Source: Chitinophagaceae bacterium (GTDB taxonomy: Bacteria; Bacteroidota; Bacteroidia; Chitinophagales; Chitinophagaceae). Taken from it: 64,000 bases of DNA. The notes beneath the pieces are model-generated. The model was given only the letters and a program-made list of their open reading frames with translations. It had not been told where the DNA came from and did not search any database. Location: contig JADKJI010000010.1 in assembly GCA_016721085.1 (NCBI GenBank), positions 124,001 to 188,000 of the forward strand. The letters run 5' to 3'. The translations under genes were made by a program, and so were the position numbers. Numbering within the stretch: the stretch's first letter is position 1; each line of letters starts with the position of its first letter. Positions 27,269-36,719 of this stretch are shown here, in pieces.

Positions 27269-28408
27269 TTAACGGAATACAGATGCAGGTTCAACACCTT
27301 TAATTCTCCTCAGGGCGAATATGGCACCTGATAATGAAATTAGAAGCGTAACCATGAAGAGGGCAGCTAAAACCCATATAGGGAAATGCACCACTAAGCC
27401 AGATGGTTCGGAACCTTTTATAAAAGCTAACAATAACAAATAGGCAATTATAAATCCAATGATGGCGAATGAAAAAGCTTGTCCAAGTATCAGTGCTCGG
27501 ATATATCTATTATTGGCTCCTATCGCTTTTAGTGTACCATAATCTTTTAATCTATCGAGAGCGGAAGAATACATGGTTAATCCTATAATAAAGAAACCAG
27601 ATATGATGGCGAAAATGATCAATGATCCTGTGCTAACACCAATTCCTGATGTGAAAAGAATGGTATAAACCGTTGAGAAACTGAGCTCGCCTTTTTTCCA
27701 GGCACGTACACCATATATGGTTTTGTTGATGGCTGTAACTACACTATCAGCATTCGCTCCCGATTTTACATTAAGTACAATGGCGCTGATTGACTTATCG
27801 GATACATTGCCATAGTATCGGGCCCGATCGATAGTTGTATACATCATAGTGCCGCCAAAGCCTCTTACTCCTTTTGTTTGTACTGCTATATAAGCTCGCT
27901 TCCCGCTTATTTCAAAGCTTTGTCCAACAGCAGCCGAACCCCCGAAATTATCACGGTCATAATAATCTGCAGTAACAGCTCCTTCATTTAAAAGATTATC
28001 AAAGCTTCCTTCAATGATATTCTTTTGCATGGGTCCTGCTTTGAATAAAGGGGCATCACTTCCTATTAAGCTAATGGCTGTATTGGATCCATCAGGGAAA
28101 GTGGCTTTGCCTCCGGTGATGACTATCGGATAAGCGATTGCAACACCAGGAATACTTTGTACCAGTCGCGTGTTTCGGGAATCAATAAAACCTACCTGGT
28201 TAGCGTCTTTGGCACGGGTGTCTATAACCCAGATATCTCCCGATGAATTGTCTACTACAGCACTCATAAGACCGCTAAGGAAAAACGCAATTCCCAATTG
28301 CTGACCAATCAGGAAGGTGCTGATAACAATACCCACCATAACACCGATGCTTTTGGCCCGGTCGAATCGTATAAAACGATACGCTGTTCTTACAATACTC
28401 ATTAACAT
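27269..28408 (-). CDS. ABC transporter permease, FtsX/MacB-like (DevC type)
   Basis: A 379-residue inner-membrane permease with four helices: one near residues 18-45, a large periplasmic domain (about 50-250), and three near 255-375. The pattern SIVRTAYRFIRFDRAKSIGVMVG at the start (motif FDRAKSIGV) and LRRIKGVEPASVFR at the end is typical of the DevC/MacB superfamily, which moves substrates by a periplasmic pump mechanism with an adaptor and TolC. Starts 12 bases after the adaptor gene. Confidence 0.9.
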   Translation of the reverse strand: MLMSIVRTAYRFIRFDRAKSIGVMVGIVISTFLIGQQLGIAFFLSGLMSAVVDNSSGDIWVIDTRAKDANQVGFIDSRNTRLVQSIPGVAIAYPIVITGGKATFPDGSNTAISLIGSDAPLFKAGPMQKNIIEGSFDNLLNEGAVTADYYDRDNFGGSAAVGQSFEISGKRAYIAVQTKGVRGFGGTMMYTTIDRARYYGNVSDKSISAIVLNVKSGANADSVVTAINKTIYGVRAWKKGELSFSTVYTILFTSGIGVSTGSLIIFAIISGFFIIGLTMYSSALDRLKDYGTLKAIGANNRYIRALILGQAFSFAIIGFIIAYLLLLAFIKGSEPSGLVVHFPIWVLAALFMVTLLISLSGAIFALRRIKGVEPASVFR

Positions 28409-28420
28409 GGTGGATATGTT

Positions 28421-29362
28421 TTATTTGATGTCAATCACACATTCTACCCTACTATTGATCAGCAGTTTCTCGGGACTATCAAGTGATATTTTTACTTCCC
28501 GAACTCTTCTGTCTTCCTGATCACCCGCTTTTTCAGAGAAGAGTGATTTTTTCTTCAGGGTGGGAGCAGCATAAATTACCTTACCCGTACTTATTACATC
28601 TTTTGTTCCTGTAAGCCTGATAAAAGCAGTTTGACCATTTCTTACTTTATCAGCAAACAATTCATCTATTTCACAAACCGCAATCATTCTACCTACTGGT
28701 ACAAACTGAGCATAGGTTTGCTGGGCATTCAATGCAGCCCCTTTAATTGCGTTCTGCTCAATGATAACACCGTTTTCAGGAGCTCTAAGAGAATATTGAT
28801 CCAGCTCTTTTTTGGCAGTATTTATCTCTTGGTTTATTTCATTCAACTTTGCTTTGGCAACTTCAAGAAGAGAGGCTGTTTTTGCTTCATTCATTTCCAG
28901 TACACTTAATTCTGTTGCCAGATTATCTACCACCTCCTGTGTTTCCGCTCCCTTAGCAAGAAGGTTGCGGGCTCTTTCCAACTCTTTTTTCTTATTGGTG
29001 ATTCTCGATGGAAATTCTTTCAGATCATATACCGCAGCATTTATCTGCTGACGTTGCGTATTTAATTTGGAACTTGCTTCCTGTAGTCTGGCTGTTTGTA
29101 ATGCATGATCAATTTCTACCAAAACATCACCCAAATTCACAGTATCGTTTTCCTTCTTAAATACATTAACCACTACACCAGATACTGGTGTTGCCAATGG
29201 GGCTATTTTGGCTTCAGGTTCTATTCGGGCTAATCCGAAAACTTCCTTTACATCTTTGTTGGCAGTTATTACGACTGGAGCATCTACGTTCTTCTTATCT
29301 TTTCCTCCACAGGAAACTATAAGCAATGAAATGAGAACGAATGAGGCGGTATTTATTTTCAT
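28421..29362 (-). CDS. HlyD-family membrane fusion (adaptor) lipoprotein
   Basis: A 313-residue periplasmic adaptor. The signal ends in lipobox IVSCGG, so it is probably anchored by lipid. The barrel-sandwich lipoyl half-motifs flank a long coiled-coil hairpin (about residues 95-195, rich in Lys/Glu/Leu with ERARNLLAKGAETQEVVDNL), followed by YSLRAPENGVI. It links the ABC permease to TolC. DevB-like in length and order. Starts 18 bases after the ATPase gene. Confidence 0.92.
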   Translation of the reverse strand: MKINTASFVLISLLIVSCGGKDKKNVDAPVVITANKDVKEVFGLARIEPEAKIAPLATPVSGVVVNVFKKENDTVNLGDVLVEIDHALQTARLQEASSKLNTQRQQINAAVYDLKEFPSRITNKKKELERARNLLAKGAETQEVVDNLATELSVLEMNEAKTASLLEVAKAKLNEINQEINTAKKELDQYSLRAPENGVIIEQNAIKGAALNAQQTYAQFVPVGRMIAVCEIDELFADKVRNGQTAFIRLTGTKDVISTGKVIYAAPTLKKKSLFSEKAGDQEDRRVREVKISLDSPEKLLINSRVECVIDIK

Positions 29363-29380
29363 AATTGACTTTATGACATT

Positions 29381-30085
29381 TTAATGAGATAGGTTTTCAT
29401 CTTCAAAGGGTTTATCGGAAACAAAGCCGTCGTTGACATAGATGATACGATCGGCAAATTGTCTTAATCGAAGATCATGCGTAACTACAGCCAATGCTTT
29501 TCCTTCCTGAGCCAGCATCTTTAACTCTTCCATTACCACGCTTACGCTTTTGGTATCAAGGGCAGCTGTTGGTTCATCACATAACATGATTTTGGGATTG
29601 GTAACAAGAGCTCTCGCAATTGCTACTCGTTGTTGTTGTCCGCCACTTAAAGCTTTTGGGAGGTTTTTCATCCTGTCGGTCATCTTCACTTTTTCCAATG
29701 CTTCCATTGCCCTGTTTCGTGCTTCTTTATGTGAAATGCCCATCAGTTCCAGTGGTAACATCACATTTTCGAGTCCGTTTAGTGGAGCAATTAAATTGAA
29801 ACCCTGGAAAACAAATCCGATTTTATTGAGTCTCAGGGCAGCTAACTGATTTTCATTGAGGTCGTTCACTTTTACACCATCCACCCAAACTTCACCGGAA
29901 GTTGGATAAATGACACAGCCAATAAGTGATAGTAGTGTTGTTTTTCCTGAGCCCGAGGGACCGATTATCAGCGTTAGTTGTCCAGTTTCAATTTCAAGCG
30001 AAGTAGGTTGTAATGCTGTAATGGTAGTATCACCGGTCTTATATTCCTTTGAGGCATTAACGACTTTAGCTATAATGGAAGACAT
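29381..30085 (-). CDS. ABC transporter ATP-binding protein (DevA/MacB/LolD type)
   Basis: A 234-residue ATPase. Walker A GPSGSGKTTLLSLIG, Q-loop FVFQGFNLI, signature LSGGQQQRVAIARAL, Walker B IMLCDEPTAALD and the switch His in VVTHDLRLR are all visible. The MacB/LolD/DevA group energises periplasmic-side extrusion rather than classic transmembrane transport. First gene of the exporter unit; the 119 bases upstream show no clear promoter. Confidence 0.93.
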   Translation of the reverse strand: MSSIIAKVVNASKEYKTGDTTITALQPTSLEIETGQLTLIIGPSGSGKTTLLSLIGCVIYPTSGEVWVDGVKVNDLNENQLAALRLNKIGFVFQGFNLIAPLNGLENVMLPLELMGISHKEARNRAMEALEKVKMTDRMKNLPKALSGGQQQRVAIARALVTNPKIMLCDEPTAALDTKSVSVVMEELKMLAQEGKALAVVTHDLRLRQFADRIIYVNDGFVSDKPFEDENLSH

Positions 30086-30204
30086 GATTCGTGTTGAGAC
30101 TATTTAAACAAAATTAACCTGTTTTGCTGCTAATCCTGCTCTGACATTAGTCATACAAACATGTGATGGGTTTGGTTCTTATTCATCCAAAATTTGAATT
30201 ACTA

Positions 30205-30885
30205 CTAATCAAAAGCCTTTTTTCTAAGTTTTTTGAGTGTCTTTACCCTTACCTCTGAGCCTTTAGCAAGAAATGCGGAATGCAGCAGCTTATCTGTAAT
30301 AAATGGTAGGAACGCTTTTCCATAGAGAGTTTCTATATCGGCATCCAGATTACTATCGGTAACTGAATAAACCTGCCAGCGGGGATGTTCAACCGAGTAC
30401 TCAATGGTTGTTGAATTGTTCAGCCTGTTATAACCGAAATAGTGTTCGAAAATGAATTCTTCTTCCGAGGCTGGCTTTATGTCTATTAAATGAGGAGATG
30501 CTGAAACAGACAAGCTGTTCCATTTTTCAGAACGTCTCTTCCATTTATATGAAATATCAATAGCTTCAGAAGTTTGAACAATGGAGTGTTTCATTTTTGC
30601 TACACTATAGTGTTCATTGTAAATGGTATTGGCAACAAGCGCTATCAAAGATTTAGGGACTATTTCGGATATGAATGCCACGCCCCTTTTCCATTTTTCA
30701 CCATCGAAGTGTTTTACATAAAAGCGAAGATTCACTTCTTCGAAGTTTGTTAATCCGGGCCATTTGATACCCAACACTTTTGTTTCATTGAAGAGGAAAC
30801 CGACAACGCTTACTAATGCCTTTCCATTAAAATAATCGATTTCTGTAAATGGGGGAAGATGTGGCTTCAGGATTTCCGGGTCCAC
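30205..30885 (-). CDS. DUF2071 family protein, N-terminus short
   Basis: A 226-residue protein of the DUF2071 (YqjF-like) family. Marks are VDPEILKPHLPPFTEIDYFNGKALVSVVGF and FYVKHFDGEKWKRGVAFI; only VDPEILKPHLPP is quoted as diagnostic. Family members normally have about 15-20 more residues (an aromatic-rich start) before VDPEIL. Here the frame is closed by a TAG about 24 bases before the GTG at 30885, so the gene is either shortened or disturbed by an undetected error. It lies 103 bases downstream of the polyamine-type cluster on the same strand and could be its last gene. Function unknown. Confidence 0.75.
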   Translation of the reverse strand: MDPEILKPHLPPFTEIDYFNGKALVSVVGFLFNETKVLGIKWPGLTNFEEVNLRFYVKHFDGEKWKRGVAFISEIVPKSLIALVANTIYNEHYSVAKMKHSIVQTSEAIDISYKWKRRSEKWNSLSVSASPHLIDIKPASEEEFIFEHYFGYNRLNNSTTIEYSVEHPRWQVYSVTDSNLDADIETLYGKAFLPFITDKLLHSAFLAKGSEVRVKTLKKLRKKAFD

Positions 30886-30988
30886 TTCAAACCCTGTTGA
30901 GTATAACTATATAATGCAGAGGAGGGTAAAAGGTTGGGAATTTTGTAAAATACCGCTGTTTAAAGGCAATGTTGGGGAATTTTAGTTA

Positions 30989-32065
30989 TCAGTGAACAGA
31001 AACGGTTTCTTTCTTCCATTTAAAATCACCCTGCCGTATTTTCCAAATAAAGCCGTCAAGGATATAGTGAGTGATTTGTGGCAGCGCCAGAAGCGGTACT
31101 ATAAAACTCAATGCTGTATTTGGAAATTCAGGAAAAGACCAGGTTCCTGTACCAAATACCTTTCCATGCTCTTTCCAAACTGAAAAGTCCCATAACCCTT
31201 CTTCAATAAATGCCAGAAGGAAAATGATGGCTAGAAATAATAGAATGCCATAGCGGCTAAATACTTTTTTTAAGAAAGGACTCCCTGTTGTTGAATAATG
31301 CTTTTTTCCATAAATCCATATCAGCCCCATATAAGGCACCCCGTGGCTTACTACATTCAATAGGGTAAAAGCGAGGTCGCCATTAAAGTAAATGATTCCA
31401 AAATACCACGACAGCAGGGTGCCTGTTACAATCCCTGTTTTTGGTAAATTGATGGTTTTTGTTTTTACAAGTAAATAAGCTTCTTTGAGGAAGTATGAAA
31501 CGATTATGACTAAATAGATAGCCGTAACTATTGGTAAAAAAGAGGGGGATTTCAAATACATGAAATCATTATCAACAAACCAGTGGAAGTTTTTTGGTCC
31601 TTCGAGATGCCAGTAAAGTAGAGGATAGATCGTTGCAGAATAAATTGTGAGTTCATCAATCCATTTAAAGACTTTGTTATGATTTTCACTTCTGCTATAT
31701 ACCCTAAGGAATCCATATTGTTGTCGAACAAAATGAAACACAGCCGTATAGGCCAGTATTCGCCAAAACCATTCACTACTCATTGAGTAAATCAGCACAC
31801 CGGCAACAAATCCGATAAAGGGAATTGTAACCAGCAGGCTTCTATTGTTTTTAAAAGATTGCGGGTCAAAATAAGTGCGGTAGAGGGTACTATATACATG
31901 AGCTACATCTACCAATAGTATCAGGATCAACCAGCCGGCATTTCCTAATTCAGTATTGTTTTGGAATAGTGATGGGAATAAGAAAATAAACAACAGGCTT
32001 GCAAAAGGAGGAAGCAAGATGAAGAGTATGTCGTTTATTGGTTTTCCTATCCAGGGCTGCTTCAT
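30989..32065 (-). CDS. Polytopic membrane protein with conserved-looking histidine motifs
   Basis: A 358-residue protein with about nine to ten predicted helices and no family I can name with confidence. Histidines lie at helix ends in repeated contexts: VDVAHVYSTLYRTY, AVFHFVRQQYGFLRVYSR, VVSHGVPYMGLIWIYGKKHY and ITHYILDGFIWKIR. Such placement is reminiscent of di-metal membrane oxygenases, hydroxylases or desaturases, but a haem or other role is possible. It follows the flavin oxidase gene by 24 bases, so it probably belongs to the same operon. Confidence 0.75.
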   Translation of the reverse strand: MKQPWIGKPINDILFILLPPFASLLFIFLFPSLFQNNTELGNAGWLILILLVDVAHVYSTLYRTYFDPQSFKNNRSLLVTIPFIGFVAGVLIYSMSSEWFWRILAYTAVFHFVRQQYGFLRVYSRSENHNKVFKWIDELTIYSATIYPLLYWHLEGPKNFHWFVDNDFMYLKSPSFLPIVTAIYLVIIVSYFLKEAYLLVKTKTINLPKTGIVTGTLLSWYFGIIYFNGDLAFTLLNVVSHGVPYMGLIWIYGKKHYSTTGSPFLKKVFSRYGILLFLAIIFLLAFIEEGLWDFSVWKEHGKVFGTGTWSFPEFPNTALSFIVPLLALPQITHYILDGFIWKIRQGDFKWKKETVSVH

Positions 32066-32089
32066 TTGCTTTGTTTTGAAATTAAGCTT

Positions 32090-33678
32090 TTAGGATATTA
32101 CCTGCTGCCTGAATTCCCTGATAAAATCCTTCTTCAAAATAGAGATACCGGCAATATCTGTATGGACAAAGTATATCGATTTATTGATTGGTTCGGAGAG
32201 GGATTTCCTCAAATTTCCAAATATCCACCCTGGTTTTGTTTGCGCCATAGCATGTCCCCATATTTGAATGGTAACTTCTTCTGTCTTTTCCCTGATATCA
32301 GGATGTACTCTTTCCAGATCTTTCATTATTATTTCTACCCATTCCGGATGAGTTCTTTTTTCTATTGATTTCCTTTCTTCACGAACTTCTTTATCTGTTA
32401 AAGGGAGGTAATAGGTCAGGTTTCTTTTTGTGGGATGACCATCTAACAACTGCTGCGTTGCATTCACATACCCTAATGATTTACTTTCATGAATTACATT
32501 ATCCCAACTTAGTGTTACCCCAGATTTTTCGTCTAATGAATTCACTAATAAGTTGGCCACCATCCATGGCACATATTGAACATCTTTGTGAATAGAATCT
32601 TCTCTTACTTTGTTTTGAAGTAGTCTTGCTGCAACGAATTGTGGGACCGCCAGAATACATGACTCTGCTTCCCATTGTTTAAGCTGTTGATCTTTCGTAT
32701 CGAAATAGTTAATGAGAATGGCTTTTTCAGATGAAGCTACTTGAGTAGCGAGACAGCCAGTCTGGATATTGTCTTTAACGGATGATTCAAGATGTTTAAT
32801 TAAAAATCCATTGCCCTCTGGCCATGTTAGAACGTCACTATATCCTGCATTACTGCCTTTTCCTTTTCGGGCAGCGAAGTAATGAATACCTGCCCAGGCA
32901 CTACATTGGTCATAGGGTGTACCAAAATCATCCCTTGTGCAATAGTTGGTATACCAATGAAGGTATTCACTGTTGTAGTTGTTTTTTTGAAGCCAGTCCT
33001 TCATTGTAATCTGATCAAGTGCTGAATATAGCGGATCGGCGCTGGAATTATTTACAGGTATGTTGAATGCTTCTTTGCCATCATTACCAATAGCAACTCT
33101 AAATTCCTGCATATGCTGGAAAAAGCGTTTGATTTGTTCGGCTTCTTTTTCGGGAACGCCAAAATGTGGTATTAATCCTTCCTGCCAACGGCCATTCAAG
33201 TAAAGCCTCTCTTCCGGATCAAAAAACAAAGATGTGCTTCGTTATAAACGGGTAATTTGTTTTCATCAAATGAAATAATGACTCCGGCTTCTTTCAGAAA
33301 TTCGAGATATCCGCTCAGATTATTATTCGGTATTGGTATATAATGAGCCCCTAATGGGAAAGGAGAGATTTGGTTTTGCCCATAAGCTGCATTCCCACCA
33401 ACTTTCTGATCGAGTTCTAATAGAATAAAATCGGTGATATTGTATTTTTGTAAATGTCGCGCTGCAGAAAGACCACTTACACCACCTCCGATAATGACAA
33501 CTTTCTTTTTCCCGGATTTTATGGGTGTCGGGAATGTCTTATCTCTTAGTAAATGACCTATGCCTGCATTTGCCCCTATGATACTGCCTTTTACAGGTCT
33601 TTTATTATTGCATGAAAGGGCGGCACCAGAAATACCTGCTAAAGCAAGACCATATTGTAAAAATGCTCTCCGTTTCAT
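32090..33678 (-). CDS. Flavin amine oxidase-like lipoprotein with Tat-type signal, frameshifted
   Basis: A FAD-dependent oxidoreductase of about 529 residues after repair. The N-terminus MKRRAFLQYGLALAG is a twin-arginine-like signal and is followed by a lipobox (ALSCNN), so the enzyme should be exported folded with its cofactor and lipid-anchored. The FAD fingerprint VVIIGGGVSGLSAARHLQK and the E of LLELDQKVGGNA follow, as in monoamine/polyamine oxidases. The frame breaks at an A6 run (33221-33226, T6 on the coding strand); one more base joins EAHLC to FFDPEERLYLNG. It starts six bases after the SpeE-like gene, so oxidation of an aminopropylated product is a plausible inference. Confidence 0.82.
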
Positions 33679-33683
33679 GATAG

Positions 33684-35207
33684 CTATTCAAGATAATGAC
33701 TCCACTCCTCTTCAAAGTATTGAACCAAAACCTGGTTATTAAGTTTATTGGCCATATAGGGTTCTCGTGTTTTCATATCTTCAGGAAAAACAAACATTGT
33801 TTGTAGCGTTTGCGTATTGAGATATTTCAAACCATTTGGCATTGCAGAGAACCAATTCTGGCGTGGATTTAAGGTGGCGATGATATAGCCCCACTCACCA
33901 AATGAAGGGACATAATTGTGATAAGGAAGCGTACTGAAACCAACTTTTGTGTAATGTACTGTCTATACACCAAAAGCTTCTTGGAGCAACATAGGGCGAA
34001 GTGCTTTGAATTACAGCAACAGCATCTTCCGTCAATGCATTTTTCAATAATTGATAGAAGAGGGTGCTATATAATTTACCAATCGAGAAATTTGAGGGGT
34101 CAGGGAAATCGATTATAGCAGCATCGAATTTCTTTGTATTATTTCTTAGCCAAACAAATGCATCTGCATTTATGACCTTTACTTTTTTATCAAGCAAGGA
34201 TCTGTTATTCTGATTTAATAAAACAGATTGAGATGTAAAAAGCTGTGTCATTACCGGATCAAGATCAACAAGGGTAATTGATTTTACAGATGGATATTTT
34301 AGCACTTCTCTCACTGCTAATCCGTCTCCACCGCCGAGCACAAGTACATTTTCCAATTGATTAACGGAAGATAAGGCGGGATGAACAAGTGCTTCATGAT
34401 AACGATATTCATCTGCTGAACTGAACTGCAGGTTCCCATTCAGGAAAAGACGCATTTCCTTTTATTTCGGGTTAAGACAATACGTTGATAGGGTGAAGAA
34501 ACAGCATAAACTATATTATCGTTGTAGGTAAGCGACTCGCTATAGTTCATAATCTGTTCGGCATATACAAAAGCTGTAAGTTCTGCTAAAAGCAAAATGA
34601 TGGCCGCTGCTTTCATTCGGACAGCTTGCTTAAGTTCCTTTTTAAAATGATCGGCCAGATACCAACCGATACCAATATTAAGTATTCCGAAAAACAGGGA
34701 AGTCCTGATTAGCCCAAGTTTAGGTACTAATAATAACGGAAAAACAAGAGAGGCCAATAAGGCTCCTATATAGTCAAAAGTGAAAACACGACTTACCAAT
34801 TCCTTGAATTCAACTTTATCTTTCAATATGCGCATCAGGAGTGGAATTTCCAATCCTACAAGTATACCCGTGATTCCCACTATAGAATAAAGAACAATCT
34901 GGAATGAGGCAGCAAGAGGGAAAACAAGGAATAAGATAGCTGCACTAAAACCGCCGATGGCACCAACCAATAATTCAATTCTTATAAACCAGGGTAATAA
35001 TGCTCCGTTTACATATCGAGACAGAAAAGAGCCAATACCCATCGAAAACAGATAGACTCCAATAATGATACTGAATTGGGTTACGCTATCTCCTAATAAA
35101 TAGCTGGCAAGTGTACCTGCCATCAATTCGTATATGATACCACAAGTGGCAATCAGGAATACTGCAATTAGTAAGAGCCATTGAGATCCAGATTCTTTTC
35201 CCCGCAT
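33684..35207 (-). CDS. Membrane-anchored spermidine synthase-like aminopropyltransferase, two frameshifts
   Basis: After repair this is one 507-residue protein. About residues 1-220 form seven or so transmembrane helices; residues about 240-507 are a spermidine-synthase (SpeE) Rossmann domain with LVLGGGDGLAVREVL, LVDLDP, DAFVWLRN and IDFPDPSN, where Asp corresponds to the catalytic DxxDP motif. The C-terminal VGFSTLPYHNYVPSFGEWGY is a SpeE hallmark. Frame breaks lie at 34460-34463 (base missing) and 33945-33948 (base extra). Start ATG 35207 follows the DUF350 stop by one base. The substrate amine and acceptor are unknown. Confidence 0.87.
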
Positions 35208-35208
35208 C

Positions 35209-35412
35209 TTAATGAATTGCAGATGCAATGATGATAGAAACGGCGAGCATAAAGAATCCAGCTACAATAGCAAGAGCCATATTCTTGTTTTCCAGTATTT
35301 CTTTTCTGATACTGTGTTTTGGTGTGAGTATCTCCACCAATATGAATGTAACCAGAAGAATACCGATTCCAAGAAAGGAATAGACAACTGAGTTGATAAA
35401 TGCCTGTGACAT
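35209..35412 (-). CDS. DUF350 (YjfL-type) small membrane protein
   Basis: A 67-residue protein with two hydrophobic helices (about residues 8-27 and 45-66) joined by the polar linker LTPKHSIRKEILENKNMA. This is a single DUF350 unit; many relatives have two or more. YjfL-family proteins are often next to DUF4178 and SpeE-like genes, but their role is unknown. It lies 17 bases after the 53-residue protein gene and ends one base before the aminopropyltransferase start. Confidence 0.85.
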   Translation of the reverse strand: MSQAFINSVVYSFLGIGILLVTFILVEILTPKHSIRKEILENKNMALAIVAGFFMLAVSIIIASAIH

Positions 35413-35429
35413 ATAATTGGTTTTAGAAT

Positions 35430-35591
35430 TTATTTATGATAACCGGGTCCCGAACTGTTCCACTGTTGTTGGCCTGAAAAGGTGAACATACGGCCTCCCG
35501 TAAAATCATGATAGAACATAAAAGCAGGGAGTGCAATTACGAACGCAATTGACCAGCGGTAGATATAGAGAAACGAGTTTTTGTTTATCAT
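35430..35591 (-). CDS. Small 53-residue membrane protein in the polyamine-type operon
   Basis: A short gene read directly from the sequence. It starts at ATG 35591, one base after the stop of the preceding DUF4178 gene, and ends at TAA 35430, 17 bases before the DUF350 gene. The product has a basic start (MINKNSFLYIYRW), one hydrophobic helix (SIAFVIALPAFMFY) and a polar tail with FTGGRMFTFSGQQQW. Its tight fit between two operon genes is the main evidence that it is real. I recognise no family. Confidence 0.72.
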   Translation of the reverse strand: MINKNSFLYIYRWSIAFVIALPAFMFYHDFTGGRMFTFSGQQQWNSSGPGYHK

Positions 35592-35592
35592 A

Positions 35593-36719
35593 TTAATCGT
35601 CTTCGTTTAAAGGATTTGGGTTATAAGGACTATTTGACCATCTTTCTTTTTCCCAACTTTGTGTAAGGTAATATTTGATCAATGCTACTACCAGTAATAT
35701 CAGGATGGATATGTAAAGATTCCTGTCGTTGGCAACATCATAAGTTACTTTTACAGTAAAGTCATTGACAGACCCACTTGTACTTTCTCTGCTTACTACA
35801 GCTTCAAGCAAATAATTACCTGAAGGGAGTCCGGTAAAATAGGCCTGTTCTGTTTTGCTTCCTTCCGACCAGGTTTCACCATCTGTATAGCCATGATAAT
35901 ATTCTACTCCTTTTTCTAATGTATATTCTTTCCCGTTGTCGGTATTTACCAATGTAGCACCTATTTCCATCCAACTGTTATCAACAGGAGCAAATAATTC
36001 TATTTCGAGGTTTGAGCGAAATTTATCGAGACGAAATTTTTGTGTAGCAAAGCTTAATTGATTAGAGGTGTCTTTAAAGAAATATTGATTTTCCCATATC
36101 AATTGGTTCTTTTTGTTTAGCACAAACAGAGAATGGACTATTAAGAGTAATAGAAGTGCCAGAAGGGTGCCTTTAGCCAGGTTAGGAATACTGATATAGC
36201 CCTTGGGCTCTACTGCACCAACGCCTTCTTTATATGGTAGACTTACTTCATTATTGAAAGCACGTTCAAGTGTTTTTTTAGAAATATGTGTACCATAGTA
36301 CCAACGAATTCCTTCTGAACTATGCTTTTCCCTGATCCATATTTCGGGAGGAGAAATATATTCTGTTGCAAGTGTATTCTGATTATCAAAATATTATAAG
36401 GGAAAGAGCCGTTCGCTGCAATTACTTTGTGTGTATACTGGTTAAAACGCTCGAAATTCTCACCATTATATTCTATTGATTTAACTCCGTCCTTATTAAG
36501 TACTGGCGCATTCTTTTTTTCTTTGAGAAAAGTCGAATTGCCATCATATTCAGATAAGAAAGCAAAGCCTTCCTTCGCATTAAACAAACAATACTCTCTC
36601 CATTGGGATGCATAGTGGTTATTCTCTTCTTTAAGGGTCCAGCCAAGAACTTCATATTCGACCGAATCAATAGTTCCTTTTGCACCGATAGGAAGATGTG
36701 GATCAAAGCTTGCGGTCAT
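35593..36719 (-). CDS. DUF4178 membrane protein, frameshifted
   Basis: After repair a 375-residue protein. The N-terminal half is a DUF4178 domain: PHLPIGAKGTIDSVEYEVLG and EYCLFNAKEGFAFLSEYDG. A helix near residue 190 (LAKGTLLALLLLLIVHSLFV), an extracytoplasmic beta-rich domain and a second C-terminal helix (LYISILILLVVALIKYYL) follow. The frame breaks at an A4 run (36388-36391, T4 in coding sense): one more base joins GSFPYNI to FDNQNTLATEYISPPEIW. The start overlaps the previous DUF4178 gene by ATGA. Domain function is unknown. Confidence 0.82.

Noticed and set aside
32090..33229. The C-terminal oxidase fragment as a separate gene with a TTG start
   Set aside because: It lacks the FAD-binding half, begins in the middle of a conserved block and joins the upstream part by one base.
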